64,000 nucleotides of DNA from Xaviernesmea oryzae. Lineage in GTDB: Bacteria > Pseudomonadota > Alphaproteobacteria > Rhizobiales > Rhizobiaceae. The stretch spans positions 5,001 through 69,000 of the forward strand of contig NZ_FXAF01000006.1 in NCBI RefSeq assembly GCF_900177415.1, read 5' to 3'. Position 1 is the stretch's first letter. The number at the start of each line of letters is the position of its first letter. A model generated the notes under the pieces. That model did no database searches, was not told the origin of the DNA, and saw only the letters and a list, made by a program, of their open reading frames with translations. Shown in pieces: positions 39,101-48,063 of the stretch. Made by a program: the position numbers and the translations under genes.

Positions 39101-39494
39101 GATCGCTCTCGACACGACCGATCCGCAGAAACCGAAAGCACGCTCGATCTCGGAAGCGGTGACACGCGTGGTGCGTGCCCGCGCGGTCAATCCGCGCTTC
39201 ATCGCGGGCCAGATGCGCCATGGCCCGCGCGGTGCGGCGGAGCTGGTGGAAACGGTTGACCGGCTCATCGGTTTTGCCGAGACCACCCATGCCATTCCGC
39301 AATCCCTGATCGACGCCACCTATGATGCCTATCTGGGCGACGAGACCGTGCGGGATTTCCTGCTGTCCCAGAACCCGCAAGGTGCGCGCCATATGGGCGA
39401 ACGCTTCCGTTCGGCACTTCGCCGCGGCCTATGGCATCCGCGCCGCAACGCGGTCGACGCCGAGCTGGAAATGCTGACGGGGGAGATAGCATGA
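36174..39494 (+). CDS. cobN: Cobaltochelatase subunit CobN
   Basis: A 1106-residue large subunit of the aerobic ATP-dependent cobalt chelatase, which inserts cobalt into hydrogenobyrinic acid a,c-diamide. Family stretches are HVGAHGTLEWLPGKTVALSK, YPFIVSNPGEAAVAKRR and DVTLRISGLFRDMFPALI. It is shorter than the roughly 1275 residues of the classic Pseudomonas denitrificans protein, but both halves are complete. Partner genes cobS and cobT are not in the window. Its stop overlaps cobG (ATGA). Confidence 0.95.
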   Translation: MHILATTSSSLDDLIEPVDLDQPPADVVVLSFSGSDLNGVAAAWDTATDGKGDAPGPSPSLCLANLSDLRHPMSVDLWMEKTAAHARVILVRILGGYDRWAYGVDELSRMAKRKKIALALLPGECSMRDDRLAAASTVSNEELAGILACFREGGPGNMRLLTRRLARLAEGGAQALPQAVPMPKAGFYRPGQGIVGAEALPAGFAAETPRLPILFYRSMLLANDAAPVDALFQALAARGFAPIPIFISGLKDGDAIAFVEQAMASLEPAAIIATTAFASGSDEKGETIFDRTGVPVFQVVVATTRREGWAEGRRGLNPADLAMHVVLPELDGRILAGAISFKAGENSASLLNQPEPDRIEQTADRIAAFLRLKAAPRAGRKIAILMPDYPSAPGRTGYAVGLDVPQSVLSMLHELSKAGYAVEDIPEASRELLDLLDRKSGALQLSDYIPAPGAEAAWGSPELDADLEGGAYRFRAARFGNITVALAPDRGRNADRRADYHSPDLPPRHALIAFGQWMRKQLGAHAIVHVGAHGTLEWLPGKTVALSKGCFPELVTGGLPVIYPFIVSNPGEAAVAKRRISAVTIGHLPPVLTGAGLSDEQKKLELLVDEYAQADGLDRRRRDRLARLIVETARDTGLASEAGVSRDDDPDMALTRIDAFLCDLKDFAIKDGQHVFGHVASGDDDPRRIASAEAERTALLDALDGRHIRPGPSGAPARGRLDVMPTGRNLFASDPRTLPTPTAFELGKRAADEILRRYLQDHGEWPKSLVFDLWGSASLRSGGEEVAQVLALMGARPIQDAATGRVTGIEVLPPAQLGRPRIDVTLRISGLFRDMFPALIALLDAAMRAIAAREEAPGDNPLAEEARRLGHVPPRIFGSAPGTYGSGIEEKLADGSWAERQELGRIYLDATSHAFGGPEGDASEVPGRFAERVGSADLLIHTGDDPGRDLLDGSADVAFIGGFSAAVAALGGRADVIALDTTDPQKPKARSISEAVTRVVRARAVNPRFIAGQMRHGPRGAAELVETVDRLIGFAETTHAIPQSLIDATYDAYLGDETVRDFLLSQNPQGARHMGERFRSALRRGLWHPRRNAVDAELEMLTGEIA

Positions 39495-40822
39495 CGACGC
39501 TCCCGCTCGATCGCACGGCTCTGGACCCGCGGCCCGATTTGAACATGCAAAGGGGAGCCTGCCCGGCGCTTTCCGCACCGATGATGACCGGCGACGGACT
39601 TCTCGCCCGCGTGGCACTGACGGATGCGGTCACGCCCGCGCAGCTTGCAGGCCTTTGCCGGCTCGCCCTTCGCCACGGCAACGGCATTCTCGATATTTCC
39701 GCCCGCGGCAATCTGCAGGTCCGAGGATTGACCGAGATGTCGGCACCTTTGCTCGACACGAATGTCCGCGCGCTGAATCTGCCGTTGCGGGAAGGCCTCG
39801 CCGTGGAAACCCCGCCGCTCGCCGGCCTCGACGATGGCGAGATCGCCGATCCGCGCCCGCTCGCCGAGGCCATTCGTCAAGAGGCACACGGTATCGAGGG
39901 ACTTGCTCCGAAAATGTCCGTCGTCGTGGACGGGCAGGGCACACTGCGCCTCTCCCATCTTCTGGCGGATATCCGGCTGATCGCCGTCCGGTCGGATGGA
40001 GGCATTCGCTGGAAGCTGCTGCTTGGCGGCGCTGAAGCGACGGGCAGGATCTATGGCCTGTTCGGCGAGACCGACGCTATCGAGGCCGCCATCCTTCTGC
40101 TTCGAGAGCTTGCCGCGACGGGCGGCAAGGCCCGCGGCCGTGATCTGGCAAGCGGCCTTCCCTTGAACGATGGCGCCGCGCCTTCCGCCTCCCTCTTCGG
40201 CATATTCGCGCTCTCAGATAATCTTTGTGCCGCCGGCATCGGCCCTGCCTTCGGCCAGGCACAGGCTGAAGACCTCATTGCGCTTTGCACCGAAGCCGAG
40301 CGGCTGGGGGTAAGATCGCTGAAGCCGGCGCTCGATCATTCCCTGATGTTCTTCGGGCCGCGCCCGGCCTGCAAACTCCTGGTGGATTTTGCAGGACGCA
40401 AAGGCTTCATCACCGCCCCGGGCGATCCGCGCGGAAACATCGCCGCCTGCCCCGGAAGCCCGGCCTGCAGTTCCGCGACGATCGCCACGCGCGAGATCGC
40501 GGCCAATGCCGCCGGCGAATACGCCGATCTGCTGGACGGTTCGTTCAAGCTGCACATCACCGGCTGCCCGAAAGGCTGCGCTCATCCGCAGCCCGCAGCG
40601 CTTTCTCTCTGCGGCACGGCCGATGGCGTTTCGCTGATCGCGCAGGGAAAAACCACGGAAAAACCCTTTGCTTCCGTGGCATTTGCCGATACCAACGCCT
40701 CCCTTGGCCGTATCGCCGAGCTCGTTCGGGCGGAACGAGGCGAAGGAGAGAATTCGGCCGCTTGTCTCGCCCGGCTGGGACCGGGCCGACTTGCTGCCGC
40801 CGTTATGTCAGGACGATCATGA
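39491..40822 (+). CDS. cobG: Precorrin-3B synthase CobG
   Basis: A 443-residue sulfite/nitrite-reductase-like oxygenase making precorrin-3B; its presence marks the oxygen-dependent pathway. The [4Fe-4S]/siroheme-type cysteines are in AACPGSPACSSA and ITGCPKGCAHPQ. ATG 39491 overlaps the cobN stop; the longer in-frame start upstream lies inside cobN. The next gene, cobH, overlaps it by ATGA. Confidence 0.93.
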   Translation: MTTLPLDRTALDPRPDLNMQRGACPALSAPMMTGDGLLARVALTDAVTPAQLAGLCRLALRHGNGILDISARGNLQVRGLTEMSAPLLDTNVRALNLPLREGLAVETPPLAGLDDGEIADPRPLAEAIRQEAHGIEGLAPKMSVVVDGQGTLRLSHLLADIRLIAVRSDGGIRWKLLLGGAEATGRIYGLFGETDAIEAAILLLRELAATGGKARGRDLASGLPLNDGAAPSASLFGIFALSDNLCAAGIGPAFGQAQAEDLIALCTEAERLGVRSLKPALDHSLMFFGPRPACKLLVDFAGRKGFITAPGDPRGNIAACPGSPACSSATIATREIAANAAGEYADLLDGSFKLHITGCPKGCAHPQPAALSLCGTADGVSLIAQGKTTEKPFASVAFADTNASLGRIAELVRAERGEGENSAACLARLGPGRLAAAVMSGRS

Positions 40823-41448
40823 ACAGTTACGACTATATCCGCGAAGGCGACGCGATCTACGAACGATCCTTCGCGATCATCCGCGAGGAAGCCGATCTTT
40901 CCTCCTTTTCCTCCGAACAGGCGGAAATTGCCGTGCGCATGATCCACGCCTGCGGGCTTGTCGAGGCGGCCGGACATTTCCGCTTCTCGAAGGATTTCGT
41001 CGCCCGGGCGCGCGGCGCGCTTTATGACGGCCGGCCGATCTATTGCGACGCCGAGATGGTGGCGCACGGCATCACCCGCGCCCGCCTGCCGGCCGACAAC
41101 GACGTGATCTGCACGCTGCGCGACAGCCGCACGATCGAGCTTGCCAAGACGATCGGCAATACCCGCTCCGCCGCGGCGCTCGATCTCTGGGACGAGATGG
41201 AAGGCGCGCTGGTGGCGATCGGCAACGCCCCGACGGCGCTCTTTCGCCTGCTCGAAATGCTGGACGCAGGCGCGCCGCGACCCGCCGCGATCATCGGCAT
41301 GCCGGTCGGCTTCGTCGGCGCCGCCGAATCCAAGGAAGCGCTGATGGAATCGGGGCTCGGCATTCCCTATGCCGTGGTGCGCGGCCGCATGGGCGGCTCT
41401 GCGATGACGGCAGCCTGCATCAATGCGCTTGCGAGGGCGGGGCTTTGA
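40819..41448 (+). CDS. cobH: Precorrin-8X methylmutase CobH
   Basis: A 209-residue CobH/CbiC enzyme moving the C11 methyl to C12. Conserved segments are RMIHACGLVEAAGHFRFS (containing the catalytic His) and VGFVGAAESKEALME. ATG 40819 overlaps the cobG stop. Confidence 0.95.
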   Translation: MNSYDYIREGDAIYERSFAIIREEADLSSFSSEQAEIAVRMIHACGLVEAAGHFRFSKDFVARARGALYDGRPIYCDAEMVAHGITRARLPADNDVICTLRDSRTIELAKTIGNTRSAAALDLWDEMEGALVAIGNAPTALFRLLEMLDAGAPRPAAIIGMPVGFVGAAESKEALMESGLGIPYAVVRGRMGGSAMTAACINALARAGL

Positions 41449-42209
41449 ACGCGGCGATCCTCAAAGGCAGGCTGACTGGCGTCGGAACCGGGCCGGGCGA
41501 CCCGGAACTCCTGACGCTGAAGGCGGTACGGGCCATCAACGAGGCGGACGTGATCGCTTTCTTCTGCAAGAAGGGGAGCAACGGCAATGGCCGCGCGATC
41601 GTCGAGGCCCATATCCGCCCCGGCACGCTGGAACTGCCTTTGGTCTATCCCGTAACGACGGAGGCCAACAAGGAGGAGGCGGAATATCGCGGCCCGATCT
41701 CCGACTTCTTCGACCGCTCGGCGGAAGAGATTGCAGCCTATCTCGATACGGGCAGGAACGTCGCCGTCCTGAGCGAAGGCGATCCCCTGTTCTACGGTTC
41801 CTACATGCATCTGCATGTGCGGCTGGCTTCGCGCTACCGGGCCGACGTGGTGGCCGGCGTCACGGCCATGTCCGGCTGCTGGTCGATGACCGGCCTGCCG
41901 CTGGTGCAGGGCGACGATATCCTGAGCGTTTTGCCGGGCACGCTGCCGGAGGAAAAGCTTGTCGAGCGGCTGAAGAACACCGACGGCGCCGTCATCATGA
42001 AGGTCGGCCGCAACCTTCCGAAGATCCGCCGGGCGCTGGCTTCGGTCGGAAAACTCTCCGGCGCGCTCTATGTGGAGCGCGGCACCATGGCGAACGGCGC
42101 GGCACAGCGGCTGGAGGAGCGCGACGAAAGCCCCGCACCCTATTTTTCCATCGTGCTCGTACCCGGCTGGAAATCGCGGCCCAGGGGGGATCGGGGAGCG
42201 GATCGATGA
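41445..42209 (+). CDS. cobI: Precorrin-2 C20-methyltransferase CobI
   Basis: A 254-residue tetrapyrrole SAM methyltransferase: LTGVGTGPGDPELLTLKAV at the N-terminus, then VLSEGDPLFYGSYMH and VAGVTAMSGCW. The start is TTG at 41445, overlapping the cobH stop (TTGA); there is no ATG nearby in frame without eating into cobH. The stop overlaps cobJ. Confidence 0.94.
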   Translation: MNAAILKGRLTGVGTGPGDPELLTLKAVRAINEADVIAFFCKKGSNGNGRAIVEAHIRPGTLELPLVYPVTTEANKEEAEYRGPISDFFDRSAEEIAAYLDTGRNVAVLSEGDPLFYGSYMHLHVRLASRYRADVVAGVTAMSGCWSMTGLPLVQGDDILSVLPGTLPEEKLVERLKNTDGAVIMKVGRNLPKIRRALASVGKLSGALYVERGTMANGAAQRLEERDESPAPYFSIVLVPGWKSRPRGDRGADR

Positions 42210-42982
42210 GCGGCTCTCTCGTTGTTGTCGGCCTCGGCCCGGGAAATCCCGACCAGATGACGCCGGAGGCGTTCGCGGCAGTGGCCGCAGCGGAGGATTT
42301 TTTCGGCTATTTTCCCTACATCGACCGCCTGAACCTGAGACCCGATCAACGCCGCCACGCGTCCGACAACCGCGAGGAGCTGGCGCGCGCGAGGGCGGCG
42401 CTCGAAACGGCCGCCGGAGGCGGCAAGGTCTGCGTCGTTTCCGGCGGCGATCCCGGCGTCTTCGCCATGGCGGCGGCGGTCTGCGAAGCGATCGACGAGG
42501 GTCCGGCCGAATGGCGCGATATCGATTTTTCCGTCGTGCCGGGGGTGACGGCCATGCTGGCGGTCGCGGCAAGGGCCGGCGCGCCACTCGGCCATGATTT
42601 CTGCGCCATCTCGCTCTCCAACAACCTGAAACCTTGGAAAGTCATCGAAAAGCGGCTCGTGGCCGCCGCAACGGCAGGCTTCGTGATGGCCTTCTACAAT
42701 CCGGTCAGCAAGGCGCGACCGCACCAGCTCGGCGACGCCTTCGCGCTTCTGCGCCGGCATCTGCCGGGCGAGGTGCCGGTGATCTTCGGCCGGGCGGCTG
42801 GGCGGCCGGACGAGGCGATCCGCATCGTGCCGCTTGAAGCGGCCGAAAGCGGCATGGCCGACATGGCGACCTGCGTCATCGTCGGAACGGCGGAAACGCG
42901 GATCGTCGAACGGCAAGGAAAGCGCCCGATCGTCTACTCGCCGCGTTATTTCAAGGATGGTTTCGGGGGCGCCGGCGCATGA
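42206..42982 (+). CDS. cobJ: Precorrin-3B C17-methyltransferase CobJ
   Basis: A 258-residue SAM methyltransferase that also performs ring contraction: VVVGLGPGNPDQMTPEA, VVSGGDPGVFAMA and AFYNPVSKARPHQL are family motifs. ATG 42206 overlaps the cobI stop. The 3' end overlaps convergent cobK by 37 bases. Confidence 0.95.
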   Translation: MSGSLVVVGLGPGNPDQMTPEAFAAVAAAEDFFGYFPYIDRLNLRPDQRRHASDNREELARARAALETAAGGGKVCVVSGGDPGVFAMAAAVCEAIDEGPAEWRDIDFSVVPGVTAMLAVAARAGAPLGHDFCAISLSNNLKPWKVIEKRLVAAATAGFVMAFYNPVSKARPHQLGDAFALLRRHLPGEVPVIFGRAAGRPDEAIRIVPLEAAESGMADMATCVIVGTAETRIVERQGKRPIVYSPRYFKDGFGGAGA

Positions 42983-43713
42983 GCGAGCCAGGCCAGCATA
43001 TCCTCGACGGTCTCGACGGACGGCACGTCCGGCAGGTCCGGCCGGCGCACCAGTATCACCTCGATGCCGAGCGTGCGGGCGGCGGCGATCTTGCCGTAGC
43101 TCGAAGGACCCCCGCTGTTCTTGGCGACGATCGCCTCTATCGCATGCTCTTCGAGAAGCCGCGCCTCGTCCGCTTCTGCGAAGGGACCGCGCGAGGTGAG
43201 GTAGACCGCATGCGGTACATCCAGCGGCGGCTCGACCGGATCGACGCTGCGGATCAGGTAATGGTGCCGAGGAGCGGCTTCGAAGGGCAGAAGCTCCTGG
43301 CGGCCGAGGGTGAGAAAGACCTTTCGCGGCACGCTGCCAAGAGCCTCGACGGCCTCAGTGACGCTGCCGACTTCCGTCCAGCGGTCACCCGCCTGCCGCT
43401 GCCACGGGGACCGGCGGAGCGCGATCAGTGGCACGTCCGCCAGTCTGCTCGCTTCGGCCGCATTGCGGGAAATCTGCGCGGCGTAGGGATGTGTGGCGTC
43501 GATCAGGATCGAGATGCCCTTTTTCCGGATATAGGCCGCCAGACCCTCCGCGCCTCCGAAACCGCCGACGCGCACCGGCACCGGCTGTTCGGCCGGCGCG
43601 CGGGTGCGCCCGGCCAACGAGAGTTCCGTGGCAAAACGCGGATCGCCGGCGAGCTTTTCGGCCAGTTTTCTGGCTTCCGCCGTTCCGCCGAGAATGAGGA
43701 TGGAGTGTTTCAA
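42946..43713 (-). CDS. cobK: Precorrin-6A reductase CobK
   Basis: A 255-residue NADPH-dependent reductase of precorrin-6A. Conserved parts are ILILGGTAEARKLAEKL, ILIDATHPYAAQISRNA and VAKNSGGPSSYGKI. TTG 43713 is preceded by AGGAGG at 4 bases, which decides the start. It stands alone against the direction of the operon, its start one base away from that of divergent cobL and its end inside cobJ. Confidence 0.93.
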   Translation of the reverse strand: MKHSILILGGTAEARKLAEKLAGDPRFATELSLAGRTRAPAEQPVPVRVGGFGGAEGLAAYIRKKGISILIDATHPYAAQISRNAAEASRLADVPLIALRRSPWQRQAGDRWTEVGSVTEAVEALGSVPRKVFLTLGRQELLPFEAAPRHHYLIRSVDPVEPPLDVPHAVYLTSRGPFAEADEARLLEEHAIEAIVAKNSGGPSSYGKIAAARTLGIEVILVRRPDLPDVPSVETVEDMLAWLAHAPAPPKPSLK

Positions 43714-43714
43714 G

Positions 43715-44968
43715 GTGCCTCCTGATTCAGCGGAAAGAGCTTTAAACCAAAGCCGCTGGCTGTCCATCGTCGGTATTGGCGAGGACGGCGTAAAAGGACT
43801 TGGCGAGAACGCCCGAAATGCGATTTCCTCCGCCTCGGTTGTCTTCGGCGGCCAGCGGCATCTGGAGCTGGCCGCACCGCTGATCACCGGCGGCTCGCGG
43901 GCCTGGCCGACGCCTTTCGATGCCGCCATGCGCGATGTCGTGGCGCTGCGCGGGCAGAAGGTATGCGTGCTGGCCTCCGGCGATCCGTTCCTCTTCGGTG
44001 TCGGCGCCACCCTTTCGCGCCATGTGGCGGCCGAGGAGTTCACCACCTATCCGGCGCCTTCCGCCTTCTCGCTGGCTGCGTCGAGGCTCGGCTGGCCGCT
44101 GCAGGAGGTCGAAACCGTATCGCTGCATGGCCGGCCGCTCGATTTGATCCGGCCGCTATTGCATCCCGGCCGGCGGATCATCGCGCTGACCTCGGACGAA
44201 AAGGGTCCGGTAGAGCTGGCGGAACTGCTGGCCGCCAACGGTTTCGGTTCGTCCCGTTTGACGGTCCTGGAAGCGCTGGGAGGCGAGGCGGAGCGCGTCC
44301 GTTCCGCGCAAGCAAACCGGTTTGCACTGCCGGCTATCAATGCTCTGAACGTGGTTGCCGTGGAGGTGGTGCCAGGTGACGACGCCCGTATCCTGCCTCG
44401 TGCTTTCGGGCTGGACGACGCTTTGTTCGACCATGACGGGCAGATCACCAAGCGGGAGATCCGGGCACTGACATTGTCCGCGCTGGCGCCGCGGCGCGGC
44501 GAGCTTCTATGGGATATCGGCGCCGGATCCGGCTCGATCGGCATCGAGTGGATGCTGGCCGACCCGTCGCTCAAGGCCGTTGCCGTCGAGGCCGACGCTG
44601 AACGGGCGGCGCGCATTCGGAGAAATGCCGCTTCCTTTGGCGTGCCCGGCTTGCGGATCGTCGAGGGCGAGGCTCCGGCAGCCCTGGAGGGTCTGCCCGC
44701 ACCGGATGCGATCTTCATCGGCGGCGGAGGTAGCGATCCCGGCGTTTTCGACGCCACCGTCGATGCGCTGAGACCCGGCGGCCGGCTGGTCGCCAATGCC
44801 GTGACGCTGGAGATGGAGGCCCTGCTGCTCGCAGCTCAGGCGAGACTCGGTGGCGAACTTATCCGCATCGAAGTGTCGCGTGCGGGACCGATCGGATCGA
44901 TGCAAGGCTGGAAACCGGCCATGCCGGTGACCCAATGGCGCTGGAGAAAGCCGGGAGAACCGCAATGA
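43715..44968 (+). CDS. cobL: Precorrin-6Y C5,15-methyltransferase (decarboxylating) CobL
   Basis: A 417-residue fusion of CbiE (about 1-200; LSIVGIGEDGVKGLG) and CbiT (about 230-417; LLWDIGAGSGSIGIEWML, the SAM-binding motif). GTG 43715 gives the usual 14-residue lead before the first strand; ATG 43700 is an alternative that would overlap cobK. The stop overlaps cobE (ATGA). Confidence 0.93.
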   Translation: MPPDSAERALNQSRWLSIVGIGEDGVKGLGENARNAISSASVVFGGQRHLELAAPLITGGSRAWPTPFDAAMRDVVALRGQKVCVLASGDPFLFGVGATLSRHVAAEEFTTYPAPSAFSLAASRLGWPLQEVETVSLHGRPLDLIRPLLHPGRRIIALTSDEKGPVELAELLAANGFGSSRLTVLEALGGEAERVRSAQANRFALPAINALNVVAVEVVPGDDARILPRAFGLDDALFDHDGQITKREIRALTLSALAPRRGELLWDIGAGSGSIGIEWMLADPSLKAVAVEADAERAARIRRNAASFGVPGLRIVEGEAPAALEGLPAPDAIFIGGGGSDPGVFDATVDALRPGGRLVANAVTLEMEALLLAAQARLGGELIRIEVSRAGPIGSMQGWKPAMPVTQWRWRKPGEPQ

Positions 44969-45366
44969 TCGTCGCAGGCCTGGGCTGCCGCAAAGGGACG
45001 TCAGCCGAATCCATCCTCTCCGCACTGGAAGCAGCCTGCGCCGCGGCGGGTATTTCACGTGAATCAGTAACGGCACTGGCGACGGGTGAGATCAAACGAC
45101 ATGAGGCCGGCATTATCGAGCTGGCTGGAAAACTCGGGCTGCCGCTGCATGTTCTCGACGACGCCATGCTGAAACAAGCCGAAGGCCGTACGAAAACCGT
45201 ATCGCAACATAGCCTCGCGCAGACCGCCACGCCAAGTCTCTCGGAGGCCGCGGCACTTGCCCTCGCCGGCGAGGAAGCCGAGCTCATCGCTCCCCGGCTG
45301 ATTGCCGATGGCGCGACCTGCGCGCTGGCGCGCTCGAAGGAATTGTTCATGAAGGACGGGGCATGA
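44965..45366 (+). CDS. cobE: Cobalamin biosynthesis protein CobE (CbiG C-terminal domain)
   Basis: A 133-residue protein matching the C-terminal CbiG/CobE domain ([39 protein letters not shown]). Its exact role in the aerobic pathway is unsettled; it binds hydrogenobyrinic-type intermediates in Brucella/Pseudomonas studies. It is embedded between cobL and cobM with ATGA overlaps at both ends. Confidence 0.9.
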   Translation: MIVAGLGCRKGTSAESILSALEAACAAAGISRESVTALATGEIKRHEAGIIELAGKLGLPLHVLDDAMLKQAEGRTKTVSQHSLAQTATPSLSEAAALALAGEEAELIAPRLIADGATCALARSKELFMKDGA

Positions 45367-46145
45367 CCGTGCATTTCATCGGCGCCGGACCGGGCGCCGC
45401 AGACCTCATCACCGTGCGCGGACGCGATATCCTCGCCCGTTCGCCCATCTGCCTCTATGCCGGCTCGATCATGCCGAAAGAGCTGCTCGACTACTGCCCG
45501 AAGGATGCGCGGATCGTCGATACCGGCTCTCTTTCGCTGGACGACATCGAAGCGGAATACGTCGCGGCCCATAAGGCGGGAAAGGATGTGGCGCGGCTGC
45601 ATTCCGGCGATCTTTCCGTCTGGAGCGCGGTGGCCGAGCAGATCCGCCGGCTGGAGAAACACGGCATCGATTATACCCTGACGCCGGGCGTGCCGTCCTT
45701 CGCGGCAGCCGCGGCGGCGTTGAAGCGCGAGCTGACGATCCCGGAAGTGGCGCAGAGCCTGGTGCTCACCCGCGTTTCCGGCCGGGCGTCGAAGATGCCG
45801 GAGGGGGAAACCCTTGCCGCCTTCGGTGCGACAGGTGCAACGCTGGCGATCCATCTCGCCATCCATGCGCTCGGGAAGATCGTCGCGGAACTGACACCGC
45901 TTTATGGGCCGGATTGCCCGGTAGCGATCGTCGTGCGCGCCTCCTGGCCGGAGGAGCGGATCATCCGCGGCACGCTTGCCGACATCGAGGCAAGGCTTGC
46001 AGAAGAACCGGCCGAGCGCACGGCATTGATCTTCGTCGGCAAGGGGCTCGGCTCCACCGACTTTGTCGAAAGCCAGCTTTACAATGCCGACTATGTAAGA
46101 CGCTTCCGGCCCGGCTGGGCTCAGGCGGACAAGGGTTCCGAATGA
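45363..46145 (+). CDS. cobM: Precorrin-4 C11-methyltransferase CobM
   Basis: A 260-residue SAM methyltransferase: [32 protein letters not shown] and [12 protein letters not shown] are diagnostic. ATG 45363 overlaps the cobE stop. The last 25 bases overlap convergent cbiD. It completes precorrin-5, the substrate for the C1-methylation/deacetylation step. Confidence 0.95.
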   Translation: MTVHFIGAGPGAADLITVRGRDILARSPICLYAGSIMPKELLDYCPKDARIVDTGSLSLDDIEAEYVAAHKAGKDVARLHSGDLSVWSAVAEQIRRLEKHGIDYTLTPGVPSFAAAAAALKRELTIPEVAQSLVLTRVSGRASKMPEGETLAAFGATGATLAIHLAIHALGKIVAELTPLYGPDCPVAIVVRASWPEERIIRGTLADIEARLAEEPAERTALIFVGKGLGSTDFVESQLYNADYVRRFRPGWAQADKGSE

Positions 46146-47230
46146 TCGGAGGGAGTGAACTGAGTTTGGCCCGCCAACCGGCCTTCGCGATCGAAGACCA
46201 GGATTTCCAGCGAGATTGCCGGGTCCTTGAGCGCCCTGGCAGCCGTCGTCCAGGCGAGTGCGGCGATGCGATCGCCGAGCGCCAGCCCGCTTTCGCCGGC
46301 AAGGCCGAAGGCTTGCGAAACGGTATTGGCCGTCGTGATGCGTTGAACCAGACCGGCATCCGCGCCGGCTTCCGCCGCGACCTTTGCGAGCGCTTCGAGA
46401 TCGGCAAGGCCGCGTTTGGAATGAACGTCGAGCATGCCCTGGGCGAGCTTGGTCATCTTGGCAACGCCGCCGGCGATCGTCACTTTCGGTACGGGATGGT
46501 CGCGCAGGTATTTCAGCATGCCGCCGACGAAATCGCCCATGTCGATCAGCGCGATCTCCGGGAGGCCATGATGCGTCTGCACCGCCTTTTCGGACGTGTT
46601 GCCGGTGGAACCGGCCACATGGGTGAGACCGGCCGCCCGCGCCACGTCGATGCCGCGCCAGATGGAATGGATCCAGGCCGAGCAGGAAAAAGGAATGACG
46701 ATCCCGGTCGTGCCCAGGATGGAGATGCCGCCCAGGATGCCGAGCCGGCCATTGAGCGTCTTCTCGGCGATCCTCTCGCCGTCCGCGACGGAAATCTCCA
46801 CCTCGAAATCGGCTTCACCGCCCGCTACCTCAGCGACCGCTTCGGCAATCATCTTCCGCGGCACCGGATTGATGGCAGGCTCCCCGACGGCGAGAGGCAA
46901 GCCGGGGCGGGTGACGGTGCCGACGCCTTTGCCGGCCTTGAACGTGATGCCGCTGCCAGGTACGCCGCGCCGGATGGTGCTGATGATGAGGGCTCCGTGG
47001 GTGACGTCCGGATCGTCGCCGGCATCCTTGACGATGCCGGCCCGGGCGAAGCCGTCACCCCTTTCCTCCAAAGCCAATGCAAAGCTCGGCCGCTGACCGC
47101 CCGGCAGCGTCACCTCCACCATGTCCGGAAATTTGCCGGAAACGAGCGCAAGACAGGCTGCCTTGCTGGCTGCCGCCGCGCAGGTTCCCGTGGTCCAGCC
47201 ACGGCGCAGGTTCTTGCCATCCGCTTCCAT
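46121..47230 (-). CDS. cbiD: CbiD, (cobalt-)precorrin-5B C1-methyltransferase
   Basis: A 369-residue CbiD with [39 protein letters not shown] and [14 protein letters not shown]. It methylates C1, the step performed by CobF in the classic aerobic route; no cobF was found here. ATG 47230 or 47266 could be the start. It is opposite in direction to the surrounding operon, ending within cobM and starting 53 bases before divergent cobA. Confidence 0.93.
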   Translation of the reverse strand: MEADGKNLRRGWTTGTCAAAASKAACLALVSGKFPDMVEVTLPGGQRPSFALALEERGDGFARAGIVKDAGDDPDVTHGALIISTIRRGVPGSGITFKAGKGVGTVTRPGLPLAVGEPAINPVPRKMIAEAVAEVAGGEADFEVEISVADGERIAEKTLNGRLGILGGISILGTTGIVIPFSCSAWIHSIWRGIDVARAAGLTHVAGSTGNTSEKAVQTHHGLPEIALIDMGDFVGGMLKYLRDHPVPKVTIAGGVAKMTKLAQGMLDVHSKRGLADLEALAKVAAEAGADAGLVQRITTANTVSQAFGLAGESGLALGDRIAALAWTTAARALKDPAISLEILVFDREGRLAGQTQFTPSDHSEPLSA

Positions 47231-47283
47231 GGCCGTTTCTATAGCCCGACCGATGGCACGCGTCATCGGCCAAAGGTCCGCAT

Positions 47284-48063
47284 ATGAATGAAAGCATTGA
47301 AAAGATCGTCGACGCACCCGTCTTCGGACCCGGCCATGTCTGGCTCGCCGGCGCAGGCCCCGGCCATCCGCGCTACCTGACGCTGGAAGTGGCCGATGCG
47401 ATCGGCAAGGCCGACGCGATCGTGCATGACGCTCTGGTCTCCGATGCCGTGCTCTCGCTCGCCAGGAACGGCGAGTTGATCTTTGTCGGAAAGCGCGGCG
47501 GCAGGCCGTCCGTTGCGCAGGACGAAATCATCGGCCTGCTGATCGATCTCGCTCGTCAAAACAGGCGCGTCCTGCGGCTGAAGGGCGGCGACCCCTTCGT
47601 CTTCGGACGCGGCGGCGAGGAGGCCGAAGCCCTCGCCAGGGAAAACATTCCCTTCCGCATCCTGCCGGGCATGACCTCCGCTCTGGCGGCGCTCGCCGCA
47701 GCCAACATCCCGGCGACGATGCGCGGGCTCAGCCGCGCGATCACGCTCGCGACCGGCCATGCCGCCGGCAGCCCTGACGATCTCGACTGGAAGGCGCTGG
47801 CAAAAACCGGCGAGCCGATCGTCGTCTATATGGGCCTGAAGACCATCGGTGCGATCGCCCGGCTGTTGATGGAAGGCGGATTGCCGCCGGAAACGCCGGT
47901 CGCCGTGCTGATGGCCGCCACCACGCCGGACGAACGCACGCTCACCGCGACACTCGCGACCGTCGCAGCCGAGGTCGAGCGCCAGAATTTTGCCGCGCCC
48001 GCGCTGATCGTCATCGGCAGGATCGTCTCGATGCAGGCGATACTTTCGGGCCAGAACCGATGA
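47284..48063 (+). CDS. cobA: Uroporphyrinogen-III C-methyltransferase CobA (SUMT)
   Basis: A 259-residue SUMT making precorrin-2, the entry to corrins and siroheme. Motifs are VWLAGAGPGHPRYLTLEVAD, RLKGGDPFVFGRGGEEAEAL and VYMGLKTIGAIARLL. It has no fused CysG dehydrogenase/chelatase domain. The stop overlaps cobB by ATGA. Confidence 0.96.
   Translation: MNESIEKIVDAPVFGPGHVWLAGAGPGHPRYLTLEVADAIGKADAIVHDALVSDAVLSLARNGELIFVGKRGGRPSVAQDEIIGLLIDLARQNRRVLRLKGGDPFVFGRGGEEAEALARENIPFRILPGMTSALAALAAANIPATMRGLSRAITLATGHAAGSPDDLDWKALAKTGEPIVVYMGLKTIGAIARLLMEGGLPPETPVAVLMAATTPDERTLTATLATVAAEVERQNFAAPALIVIGRIVSMQAILSGQNR

Noticed and set aside
36174..39494. CobN shorter than the classic protein, possible truncation
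   Set aside because: N-terminal, central and C-terminal CobN segments are all present and the neighbours overlap normally; length variation among CobN proteins explains it.
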